Origin: Actinomycetota bacterium
GTDB lineage: Bacteria; Actinomycetota; Humimicrobiia; Humimicrobiales; Humimicrobiaceae
Reading direction: 5' to 3'
Assembly (NCBI GenBank): GCA_023488645.1
Contig: JAMDDL010000176.1
Span: 1-6,533, forward strand
DNA: 6,533 nucleotides
Below are positions 1 through 5,814 of this stretch, piece by piece. The notes under the pieces were generated by a model. The model worked only from the letters and a program-made list of their open reading frames with translations. It was not told the origin of the DNA and did not search any database. The position numbers and the translations under genes are program-made. The first letter of the stretch is position 1. Every line of letters begins with the position of its first letter.

Positions 1-2
1 TA

Positions 3-158
3 AATAAAAATCATGATTGGTATATGAATTACCAAAGTATATTGGACAATTATTCAAATGGTTATTATAAAGGGTTACAGGGGAAAACGAGGTTTATTCC
101 GATGATTTGGGGAGAGAGTATTTTATTTTTTGTATTCAATTATTTGTTTACGAATTAA
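3..158 (+). CDS. 3' end of an unidentified protein gene (partial)
   Basis: This reading frame is open from the left edge of the window and ends at TAA 156-158, giving 51 C-terminal residues. They are rich in Tyr, Asn and Trp, followed by a hydrophobic stretch near the end (ESILFFVFNYLF), which could be a membrane-facing or buried C-terminal helix. The composition looks like real protein rather than a random frame. The stop lies only 2 nt from the stop of the convergent lipoprotein gene, the tight end-to-end packing usual for two real genes. I do not recognise the family and infer no function. The alternative is a chance open frame, since only about 150 nt are visible. Confidence 0.5.
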   Translation, partial: NKNHDWYMNYQSILDNYSNGYYKGLQGKTRFIPMIWGESILFFVFNYLFTN

Positions 159-175
159 TATTATTTGGTAATATT
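157..175. terminator. Possible weak bidirectional hairpin between convergent genes
   Basis: A perfect 7-bp inverted repeat, AATATTA - TTTGG - TAATATT, spans the meeting point of the two convergent genes and includes parts of both stop codons. The stem is entirely A/T and there is no clean T-tract, so it would be a poor intrinsic terminator. It is listed because of its position; in sequence this AT-rich it could be chance. Confidence 0.2.
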
Positions 176-925
176 GTTTAAGCTGCCGCTTGAAGATATT
201 TCCTGGTGAATTTCAGGTTTGCCCGTGTAATTAACCTGTCCGCTGCTGCTGATATTTACATTCAGCAGATCACTGACATTAACAGTAGCCGAACCGCTGC
301 TGCTTACACGAACTGTACATTCTTTGCTCAAAAGATTTTCAGCCTCATAATTTCCCGAGCTGGAAACTTTAATATTCTGTTTTACGGCATCTCCCGAAAT
401 TTTTAATACAGCGCTGCTTGATAAATTAGCATTGAGTTCATTTGTATGAACAACAAGGTTTGCTCTGCCAGAGCTGCTTACATTAATATCGAGCTTATCT
501 GTTGTTAATTCCTTGCAATTAGCGCTTGAACTGCTTGACACCTTTAAACCTTTTAAATCTTTTACAGTAACATAGCAATTAATCGGTTTAATTGAAAAGA
601 TTGAAAAGAAAATGCCAGGTGCTAATTTAATAACCAATTCTTTCCCGATTACAGATGTTTTTACCAACGGGATGATATTATCTTCAGCTTCAATCTTCAG
701 TGATTCACTTCCGGTTTGTTCAATAATTAAGTTCATGCTTGAACCGATTGAAATACTGTCAAATCCTGATACATCTCTTTCTTCTGTGACAACTTTGCCA
801 GAACCTGTTATTATACCTATATAGATACAGGACGTTGTAAAAATTGATAGTAAAATTATCATTACCGACAGGATTAATATTCCTATCAAATTTTTGAATT
901 TTCCTGTTATATTTTTCCTGAACAT
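161..925 (-). CDS. Lipoprotein with DUF2807 / head-GIN beta-repeat domain
   Basis: This 254-residue protein is predicted to be exported and lipid-anchored. Residues 1-10 are basic, 12-29 are hydrophobic, and a lipobox-like TTSC places the modified Cys at residue 33. The rest begins with the typical head-GIN phrase (GSGKVVTEERDVSGFDSI). It carries seven Ser-rich turns, SSS(G/A/S), near residues 130, 150, 169, 188, 208, 226 and 244. Their 18-20-residue spacing is the signature of the DUF2807 (PF10988) stacked beta-strand repeat. ATG at 925 is preferred to the in-frame GTG at 929-931, because AAGGGAG (931-937) sits 5 nt before the ATG and overlaps the GTG. It is the last gene of a PadR - HAAS/sensor operon, 149 nt after the sensor gene, with no clear promoter of its own. 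The family is called a putative adhesin, but its role here is unknown; an envelope structural or sensing role is inferred. Confidence 0.88.
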   Translation of the reverse strand: MFRKNITGKFKNLIGILILSVMIILLSIFTTSCIYIGIITGSGKVVTEERDVSGFDSISIGSSMNLIIEQTGSESLKIEAEDNIIPLVKTSVIGKELVIKLAPGIFFSIFSIKPINCYVTVKDLKGLKVSSSSSANCKELTTDKLDINVSSSGRANLVVHTNELNANLSSSAVLKISGDAVKQNIKVSSSGNYEAENLLSKECTVRVSSSGSATVNVSDLLNVNISSSGQVNYTGKPEIHQEISSSGSLNNITK

Positions 926-930
926 TTCCA

Positions 931-937
931 CTCCCTT
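931..937 (-). promoter_or_regulatory. Shine-Dalgarno deciding the lipoprotein start
   Basis: The minus strand reads AAGGGAG followed by 5 nt and ATG (925). The same G would be the first base of the alternative GTG start at 931, which therefore would have no ribosome binding site. This decides for the ATG. Confidence 0.75.
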
Positions 938-1074
938 CTTTGATATTAACTTAAATATTATCTTAATCAGAAATATTTTTTATTCTTCCAGGTCCATTGT
1001 GTTCCGATTTAATATTTGGGCTGCCAATATAAAATACTTAAGATCAATTTTTTCATTTCCATTACCACTTTTTT

Positions 1075-2028
1075 TTAATTATATGGTCTTACCAGCATCA
1101 CTTTGGCCAACCTTCCCTGCAACTTCCCAAGCGCTTTGGCCAGATGCATAGTGCCAAACAATAGTAAAATCCCACCGATAACAGTAAACGGCATCAACCA
1201 GACAGGAAAGTAATAACCTACACCGTATATGCTAAACAAAGGATAATTAAAAATTATTTGCACAACCGGTATAGATATCAGATAAAGAGAAGTTGCAATT
1301 AAGCTTACGAACACACTAAAATAGAAGTTACCGAGTGGTAGATAAATTATCATATAAATCAGTGCAAACCATGTATATTTATCCCTTACCAGGATTTTCA
1401 AACGGCCCCATAAATTTAGATTCCTGTTTGAGAAAAGCGGACGGCGCGGCATACGGATACCTACCAGAGCCTCAACAAGCTTACCCTCTAATAATGCCAG
1501 ACCCCTTACCGAAAGCAGAAATAATCCGACAAAGGGGATTCCAATAACAAGAATCAGCAAGCCCAATGATAATGATAATCCAGTGATGGCCCATGTGAAA
1601 TAAATTATCCCCAATGGCAGAGATAGTAAAAGATAAAGTAGTGCTCCCCAAGCTTTGGAATCAGCCATAATTCCAAAGAAACGCAAGTACCAACTACGCC
1701 TGTTATTACCCTGAGAAACTATTTGATTAGAAGTTCCGGCATCGATTTCTTTATAAGTTGAGGAACTGACTTCAATTTTCTTGTAAGGTGAAGTATGAAC
1801 TTCTATTTCCTTATAAGCTGCTGCAACTTCGTCCGGTGTACCATATCCATCTATGATTTTTTCTATGACATCTGTCTCAGATATATTAGGATTTTTTTCC
1901 TGGATGCTTGTTAGAGTGTTATGTAAATACTCTTCCGCGTCAGCCAGGGCATCCTGTATAATTGCCCGATCACTACCTGCAAGAGCTTTTTTTAATTGGT
2001 GAAGATAATCTTTTTTATTATTAATCAT
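1075..2028 (-). CDS. HAAS-domain / sensor-domain multi-pass membrane protein
   Basis: A 317-residue inner-membrane protein. Residues 1-72 form a soluble helical domain (KKDYLHQLKKAL..., then DVIEKIIDGYGTPDEVAAAY) typical of the HAAS/DUF1700 domain encoded beside PadR regulators. Residues 71-100 are three tandem copies of a 10-residue unit of the form xYK(E/K)I(E/D). Residues 126 to about 300 hold roughly five hydrophobic segments (near 126-146, 150-174, 219-241, 243-262 and 275-295). These lie in two similar halves, each starting with an (L/I)YLPLG-like phrase, as in the 'putative sensor' domain PF13796. ATG 2028 is chosen because its SD AAGGAAGGA (2034-2042) is 5 nt upstream and the start overlaps the padR-like stop as ATGA. 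The in-frame upstream start at 2091 would overlap that gene by 67 nt and has no such SD. By family context, the HAAS domain probably works with the PadR repressor. The signal sensed is unknown. Confidence 0.82.
   Translation of the reverse strand: MINNKKDYLHQLKKALAGSDRAIIQDALADAEEYLHNTLTSIQEKNPNISETDVIEKIIDGYGTPDEVAAAYKEIEVHTSPYKKIEVSSSTYKEIDAGTSNQIVSQGNNRRSWYLRFFGIMADSKAWGALLYLLLSLPLGIIYFTWAITGLSLSLGLLILVIGIPFVGLFLLSVRGLALLEGKLVEALVGIRMPRRPLFSNRNLNLWGRLKILVRDKYTWFALIYMIIYLPLGNFYFSVFVSLIATSLYLISIPVVQIIFNYPLFSIYGVGYYFPVWLMPFTVIGGILLLFGTMHLAKALGKLQGRLAKVMLVRPYN
1729..1818 (-). repeat. Three tandem 30-bp / 10-residue units in the sensor gene
   Basis: Residues 71-100 of the membrane protein read AYKEIEVHTS, PYKKIEVSSS and TYKEIDAGTS. 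The Tyr, Lys and Ile positions and the final Ser are invariant. The codons differ at silent positions (TAT/TAC/TAT, ATA/ATT/ATC), so the duplication is not recent. The repeats form the linker between the soluble domain and the first membrane segment. Confidence 0.85.
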
Positions 2029-2396
2029 TGATTTCCTTCCTTTAAATGGTTGTTCACAAATTCCTTGGTTTGAAACCAAATCCTGAGCCAATTCTCCAGA
2101 GTTTTTCTTCCTTGCTCAGTAATCTGATAATAACGCCTAGGCGGACCTGTTACGGAAGGCTCTACCTCGCTTTCCAAAAGACCGTTTTCTTCGAGAGACC
2201 TTAAGACCGGATATAGCGTCCCAAGCTTTATCATAGGTCCGTCTTTCCGGCTTTCTTCGATCACTTTGGCAATTTGGTAACCGTATAATGGTCCAGTTGA
2301 TTTATTGAGAGTGCTCAATAGCAGTAACGCTCCAATACCGGCATTCAGCTCTTTTTGAAATTTTTTATCCATATCACTTATATATTCTAAATCCAT
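2025..2396 (-). CDS. PadR-family transcriptional repressor
   Basis: This 123-residue winged-helix protein has the full PadR N-terminal signature. LYGYQI at residues 37-42 belongs to the recognition region. LGTLYPVLRSLEENGLL at 58-74 is the wing-helix hallmark of the family. GPPRRYYQITEQG at 84-96 is the beta-wing, and a short C-terminal helix (to 117) fits the small subfamily that dimerises through one helix. ATG 2396 is preceded by AAGGA with 6-nt spacing. The stop overlaps the start of the HAAS/sensor gene by 4 nt, so the two are translationally coupled. Small PadR proteins of this type normally repress their own operon until a ligand or partner relieves binding. The inverted repeat over the promoter at 2479-2514 is the likely operator. 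The effector is not identifiable. Confidence 0.93.
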   Translation of the reverse strand: MDLEYISDMDKKFQKELNAGIGALLLLSTLNKSTGPLYGYQIAKVIEESRKDGPMIKLGTLYPVLRSLEENGLLESEVEPSVTGPPRRYYQITEQGRKTLENWLRIWFQTKEFVNNHLKEGNQ

Positions 2397-2478
2397 TTCT
2401 AATCCTTAAAATCAATTAATTGCTTTGCCTTTTTAATAATTCAATATTCATTACTTCAGATTTATTCCAAATTTTTGT

Positions 2479-2514
2479 TATTATAAACTATTTACTATTA
2501 TTAAGTTTATAATA
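2479..2514. promoter_or_regulatory. 11-bp inverted repeat, candidate PadR operator
   Basis: TATTATAAACT (2479-2489) and its exact complement AGTTTATAATA (2504-2514) are separated by 14 nt. The promoter-proximal arm contains the -10 hexamer of the operon promoter, and the rest covers the predicted transcription start. A bound dimer would therefore block RNA polymerase. The arms are AT-rich, so chance must be considered, but 11 perfect pairs in this position are suggestive. Confidence 0.5.
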
Positions 2515-2537
2515 GAGTATAGTTAATAATATATCAA
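2509..2537 (-). promoter_or_regulatory. Promoter of the PadR - sensor - lipoprotein operon
   Basis: On the minus strand TTGATA (2532-2537) and TATTAT (2509-2514) are separated by 17 nt, close to the sigma-70 consensus in both hexamers and spacing. Transcription would start near 2501-2503, leaving a leader of about 105 nt before the PadR gene. Confidence 0.55.
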
Positions 2538-2680
2538 GAGTTAATTTTGATTTTCCATAAAAAGAATAAAAGTTTATTTTTTAGTGATTTAAAGATTACC
2601 TGTATTGACTTTTCGCTACAATATAAAAATAAACAAGAGTGATGATTCCAAGATTGAAATTTTTGTAATTAATAAGGCTT
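2538..2680. other. AT-rich spacer with no supported gene
   Basis: Between the operon promoter and repeat copy A I see no RNA gene, terminator or coding region. A + strand frame from TTG 2605 to TAA 2760 is open for 51 codons and runs into repeat copy A. It has no Shine-Dalgarno, no ATG, and its second half is repeat sequence, so I do not call it a gene. Confidence 0.5.
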
Positions 2681-2827
2681 GGCTGGGGATAGCGAACGAA
2701 GTTAGAACCATAATTGCAAGTTCAGATAAGATTATTATTATACCGAAACTGAGTTTTTAAGATTATTTATCCTACCAGGCTACTCACTATTTATTATATA
2801 CCTATGGTAGTGAAATTTTAAACTAAT
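2681..2827 (+). repeat. Dispersed repeat, copy A
   Basis: The core (2689-2766, from ATAGCGAACGAAG to AAGATTAT) aligns without gaps to copy C at 6111-6188, with about 15 mismatches in 78 positions by eye. Similarity continues through CTACTCACTATTTATT. It resumes at GTAGTGAAATTTTAAAC (2807-2823), after a segment about 45 nt shorter than in copy C. The left end is degenerate: the TGGCCA palindrome seen in B and C is altered here. The copy lies just beyond the 3' end of the AbiE-side genes. Confidence 0.82.
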
Positions 2828-2858
2828 ATGGATGACCATCTAACGCATATAAAAAGCT

Positions 2859-3224
2859 TTATTTAACTGTAAACTTTTTATCTACAAACTCAATTACTGC
2901 CTTACCGGTGGATTTTGGAAAATTTTCAATCATTTCTCTGTAAGATTGATCAAGAACTTTAAATTTATCATACAATTTGATACCAAAACTATTTTTATTA
3001 AATAAGAAAAGATGAAGTACTTTTAATAGCATCCATGAAACCCAGGTACAGCTATTTGTATAAACACTGGCTAAATTTTCATTATAATGTGGAAAAATTG
3101 GAAGTCCTTTTTTTCCACTTATCCAATCACTATAGTAGTGGAAAAAATTTATTTTAGATTTATGGACTGCATTGTGCATATTTCTCTCAAAACCTTTTAA
3201 TAATCTTTTAGATTCTAAAGACAA
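2859..3224 (-). CDS. Unrecognised protein, possibly a truncated gene remnant
   Basis: The frame encodes up to 121 residues. The composition is protein-like, with many aromatics (FFHYYSDWISG, SCTWVSW, LHLFLF) and a basic, Leu-rich start. I do not recognise a family or catalytic motif. The only upstream start is TTG 3224, with no Shine-Dalgarno. ATG 3179 (residue 16) has only a weak GAGAG before it. The frame remains open upstream of the TTG to a TAA just after the abiEii stop, adding about 23 codons without an ATG. A gene that has lost its 5' end would look like this. It lies 68 nt downstream of the AbiEii toxin gene on the same strand and could be cotranscribed. It may be a passenger gene, a decayed third component or unrelated debris. 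Confidence 0.5.
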   Translation of the reverse strand: MSLESKRLLKGFERNMHNAVHKSKINFFHYYSDWISGKKGLPIFPHYNENLASVYTNSCTWVSWMLLKVLHLFLFNKNSFGIKLYDKFKVLDQSYREMIENFPKSTGKAVIEFVDKKFTVK

Positions 3225-3292
3225 ATTACTATCTGGACCAAAAAAATAAGTTTTAATCTTTGAATCTGTAGCTCTGGTATTCCATTAATACT

Positions 3293-4147
3293 TTAAACTT
3301 TTTTAATATTTTCAATATATTCTTTAATACCGAGTTTTTTAATTAATGCCGTGACTCTTTCAAAACAGTCTCTTTTTATTCTTTCTATTTCACTCTCATC
3401 TTCAATACCTAAAAAATTTACTAACCAGGTCGGACCAATAGAATTGATACTATTAAATTTAGCAAGAATCTTTCCCAATCCTTCCCTAACTAATTTATTA
3501 TCACTAACGGGTTTAAAGATTTCTGCTATTGTATCTATACCGCCAGGATAATTTAAAATTGTAAAGTAGATGTCATAAGCATCTTTTTCTTTCATTCTTT
3601 CCCATAGAGCCATATCTTTCATAACAAGAAAAGGTACTATAGAAGCCACTTTGATATTTACTTCATTTTCTGCCCCATCAGGCATAATGCTTTTAACTAA
3701 AAGCGTAATATTGTGCTCAAATGCTAAATCACAGCCTCGTGCTTTCCTGGCATTTATTTCCTGTATTCTTTGTGTTCTATGAGACTTAGAGGTTCCACCA
3801 TATTCTCTTGAAAGTAAATCTATCTCAATAAAATATGTCAAACCATCTTTAGTGTTTATTTTCCGATTAAAAATAAATGGTTGACTGCCTTGGATGTATC
3901 CTCTTTTCTTTAACAGCTCAAGAATTGATCTGTAAGATTCATCTGAAATTTTTTTAGAATCCAATGCCAAATCTATATCAATACTACCTATGTGATCTTT
4001 ACCTTTCTTATCAAGAATAAAATAGGGAACCCAGCCACCTATCAATATTATGCTGTCTCTGTAACTTCCAAGAATTGTCATAACCTCGACAATTACTGAC
4101 AAACAGATACTGACTTCTTTTTTTTCATAATTTGATTTTGTTACCAA
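3293..4147 (-). CDS. abiEii: AbiEii-type nucleotidyltransferase toxin (type IV TA)
   Basis: This 284-residue protein matches the AbiEii/DUF1814 nucleotidyltransferase-like family. The nucleotide-binding motif is present: GGW at residues 37-39, then SIDIDLAL with the paired metal-binding aspartates D57 and D59. FIEIDLL (106-112) supplies a third acidic strand. The late family motif KDMALWERMKEKDAYDIYF (177-195) contains the conserved Lys, Arg and KDxYD. Enzymes of this family transfer nucleotides; characterised members modify tRNA or other RNA and arrest growth. TTG 4147 is the likely start: AAAGGA lies 10 nt upstream and the start overlaps the antitoxin stop by 7 nt, implying translational coupling. 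A later ATG (residue 23) would leave a non-overlapping gene but still keep the GGW motif. All active-site residues appear intact, so the toxin may be functional. Confidence 0.85.
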   Translation of the reverse strand: MVTKSNYEKKEVSICLSVIVEVMTILGSYRDSIILIGGWVPYFILDKKGKDHIGSIDIDLALDSKKISDESYRSILELLKKRGYIQGSQPFIFNRKINTKDGLTYFIEIDLLSREYGGTSKSHRTQRIQEINARKARGCDLAFEHNITLLVKSIMPDGAENEVNIKVASIVPFLVMKDMALWERMKEKDAYDIYFTILNYPGGIDTIAEIFKPVSDNKLVREGLGKILAKFNSINSIGPTWLVNFLGIEDESEIERIKRDCFERVTALIKKLGIKEYIENIKKV

Positions 4148-5217
4148 TTTTTACTAATCCTTTGCTCATATAAAAAATTAGCTGCCTCTTCGCCTCTTTC
4201 CTTATAGTTTATTAAATCCAGGTAAAGTTGAATATTGCTGACAACCTTAATACCATTAATTATTTGAAGATTGTAAAAAACTCCATCATCATAAGGTTCA
4301 AGTATCGAAACATTTGAACCTGAAGAAACTTCTTTAAAATTCAGATCTTTTGCAATTTTTTCTATATTATCAAGCATATATACAAATACTCTATTATATC
4401 TTAAAAATGGTGCAACCAAAGATGCACCTGATGTAAGAGTAAATGAATATTTGATTTTTTTTGCATTGCAGTAGTTTGTAATATTGCTTTCTATTGTTTT
4501 GGTATCATCAAGTGTGTAATAATTTTTAATATTGTTTTTGTTATAATTGTAATTTTTTGCCCACTCATATAAAAGTTTTTCCGGTTTAATAAGTTTAAAT
4601 TTTTTCTGGCCATCAACTTTTAATTCCTCTATGAACTCCTCTTCAAGCAATTTATTTTTTACAAGAGAAGCCTGACCAAGACTTATGTCTGCCTCAGTTG
4701 AGAGGCCCTTTACAAACCAGGTCTTTTCTGGATTACACAATAAAACACGTAATGCTCTGCTTGATTTTGAATAAAAAAGTGTTTTCAATGGTCTTTTATT
4801 TGGAAATGGATTTGACTTTCCTTCAATACTTAAAAAAACATTATCAAAATTAAAGAAGCAGTTTCCAGCAGTGTCTATAAAACCTATATTATTTTCCTGG
4901 CATATTCTTCTTGTCTCATTAGATATAAATGTGGAAGCAAAAACTCCATAGTAATTAGTATTTTTAGATACTATTTCTTTTAACTGACTTATAGCCATTC
5001 TGGCATATCTTGGCTGTCCTGAAGTTTTTATTTCAAAGATCAATGTGTATTTAAAGCTATCATTTGTTTGCACTTTAATTGATAAATCAGATAATTGTTG
5101 CAGCATTCCAGAAACGGCATTTTCTTTTATTTTAAAAATTTTTATAAATCCAGTATTATTAAATGCTGTCAGTACGGCATTTTTTATTTGTTCTATTAAT
5201 TCTTTTTCTGTTATCAT
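4141..5217 (-). CDS. abiEi: AbiEi-family antitoxin with nuclease-like N-terminal domain
   Basis: This 358-residue protein belongs to the long form of AbiEi antitoxins. Residues 40-135 resemble a PD-(D/E)xK-like fold: LIFEIKTSGQPR with E62-x-K64, then GVFASTFISNETRRICQENNIGFIDTAGN (91-119). Residues 150-200 form a winged helix (SRALRVLLCNPEKTW..., then SLGQASLVKNKLLEEEFI), expected to bind DNA. The C-terminal part (255-350) ends in the family phrase VVSNIQLYLDLINYKERGEEAANFLYEQ. In known AbiE systems the antitoxin represses the operon and neutralises the toxin without stable protein contact. ATG 5217 has no Shine-Dalgarno, and a short leader (about 30 nt) follows the promoter at 5255-5282. Whether the nuclease-like domain is active is unknown: the EIK is present, but I cannot place the other acidic residue with confidence. 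Confidence 0.85.
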   Translation of the reverse strand: MITEKELIEQIKNAVLTAFNNTGFIKIFKIKENAVSGMLQQLSDLSIKVQTNDSFKYTLIFEIKTSGQPRYARMAISQLKEIVSKNTNYYGVFASTFISNETRRICQENNIGFIDTAGNCFFNFDNVFLSIEGKSNPFPNKRPLKTLFYSKSSRALRVLLCNPEKTWFVKGLSTEADISLGQASLVKNKLLEEEFIEELKVDGQKKFKLIKPEKLLYEWAKNYNYNKNNIKNYYTLDDTKTIESNITNYCNAKKIKYSFTLTSGASLVAPFLRYNRVFVYMLDNIEKIAKDLNFKEVSSGSNVSILEPYDDGVFYNLQIINGIKVVSNIQLYLDLINYKERGEEAANFLYEQRISKNW

Positions 5218-5277
5218 AGTTTCATTATTTTATATAGTTTCAACGTTTGCTGAAATTATACCAAATACTGAAACATA
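5216..5277. promoter_or_regulatory. TGAAACTAT repeats, candidate AbiEi operator
   Basis: ATAGTTTCA occurs at 5216-5224 and again at 5234-5242. A near-inverse, TGAAACATA, lies at 5269-5277, and a partial TGAAAT at 5251-5256 lies over the -10 region. The sites flank and overlap the promoter of the antitoxin gene, the arrangement expected for autoregulation by AbiEi. Assignment is by position and symmetry only. Confidence 0.4.
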
Positions 5278-5282
5278 ATCAA
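5255..5282 (-). promoter_or_regulatory. Promoter of the abiEi-abiEii operon
   Basis: On the minus strand TTGATT (5277-5282), a 16-nt spacer and a perfect TATAAT (5255-5260) predict transcription from about 5248, about 30 nt before the AbiEi start codon. Confidence 0.6.
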
Positions 5283-5400
5283 TATTTTTTGTGAAATAAT
5301 TCTGATTTTTTTGCAAACTGGCTAATTTTTATGTCATATAATACTTATTATCCTGCTATTAGGAACTATTGACGAAATATTGTTCATATGGCCATGATAT

Positions 5401-5490
5401 GCATACCTGAAAATGGCCAGCCATAGCGTACGATGTTAGAACCAGGATTTTAAGTTCAGATAAGATTATTTTTATACCAGAACTATGATT
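5401..5490 (+). repeat. Dispersed repeat, copy B
   Basis: The segment runs from GCATACCTGAAAATGGCC to about CCAGAACTATGA. Over the 60 nt starting at ATAGCG (5413) it aligns gap-free with copy C, with about 12 mismatches. It shares an exact AAGTTCAGATAAGATTATT with copy A. It ends earlier than A and C, with no TTTTTAAGATTAT tail. It sits between the divergent promoters of the abiE operon and hicBA. Confidence 0.8.
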
Positions 5491-5513
5491 TGCGGGTAAA
5501 ATGCTTTAATTAT

Positions 5514-5542
5514 TTTACTTTTGAATAAAACAATAGCATAAT
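5514..5542 (+). promoter_or_regulatory. Candidate promoter of hicB-hicA
   Basis: TTTACT (5514-5519) and CATAAT (5537-5542) are separated by 17 nt, with a predicted start near 5549 and a leader of about 30 nt before the GTG of hicB. The -35 box is weak. No clear inverted repeat operator is visible around it. Confidence 0.4.
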
Positions 5543-5580
5543 ATGATTATTAAAATTCTTAAAAATCTGAAAGCAAAAAA

Positions 5581-5814
5581 GTGAAGATATTAAATTATAA
5601 AATACTATTGAAAAAGGAACCTGAAGGCGGATATACAGTATTCGTCCCCTCTCTTCCTGGTTGTATTACTTATGGTGAAACAATTGATGAATCCATAATA
5701 AATGCAAAAGAAGCCATAGAATTATATATTGAGAGTTTAAAATCTCATGGTGAAGATATACCTACTGAAGAAAATATATTAGAGTATACTCTAACGGTAA
5801 GCGAGAATGCCTGA
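5581..5814 (+). CDS. hicB: HicB-type antitoxin (short form)
   Basis: This 77-residue protein shows the HicB partial RNase H-like fold. An N-terminal strand is followed by GGYTVFVPSLPGCITYGETIDESIINAKEAIELYIES (16-52), the family hallmark, in which the GC turn and the long helix bind the HicA toxin. The tail (GEDIPTEENILEYTLTV) matches the usual end of the fold. No helix-turn-helix or ribbon-helix-helix domain follows, so this is the short form; autoregulation by DNA binding may be weak or absent. GTG 5581 is the only plausible start, because TAA at 5560-5562 closes the frame upstream and no ATG follows. No Shine-Dalgarno is obvious. It overlaps hicA by 8 nt. The order antitoxin-toxin is the reverse of E. 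coli hicAB but is common elsewhere. Confidence 0.92.
   Translation: MKILNYKILLKKEPEGGYTVFVPSLPGCITYGETIDESIINAKEAIELYIESLKSHGEDIPTEENILEYTLTVSENA

Noticed and set aside
206..406. Open + strand frame opposite the lipoprotein gene
   Set aside because: It is an antisense shadow of the Ser-rich repeats (serine codons read as Ala-rich on the other strand).
1022..1074. Short minus-strand ORF (MEMKKLILSILYWQPKY) downstream of the sensor gene
   Set aside because: Seventeen codons, no Shine-Dalgarno, no recognisable features; compatible with chance in the 149-nt gap.
1335..1547. Open + strand frame opposite the HAAS/sensor gene
   Set aside because: The minus-strand gene has clear domain content and start signals; this antisense frame is a shadow with no family resemblance.
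2029..2091. Earlier in-frame start for the HAAS/sensor protein at 2091
   Set aside because: It would overlap the PadR gene by 67 nt and has no ribosome site as good as AAGGAAGGA before ATG 2028.
2605..2760. Open + strand frame of 51 codons running through repeat copy A
   Set aside because: It has only a TTG start, no Shine-Dalgarno, and its second half is dispersed repeat sequence; equivalents in copies B and C are closed by TGA just upstream.
2841..2861. Palindromic AAAGCTTT near the stop of the unknown ORF as a terminator
   Set aside because: The symmetrical part is only 8 bp with no loop and no G/C-rich stem, so it cannot form a convincing terminator hairpin.
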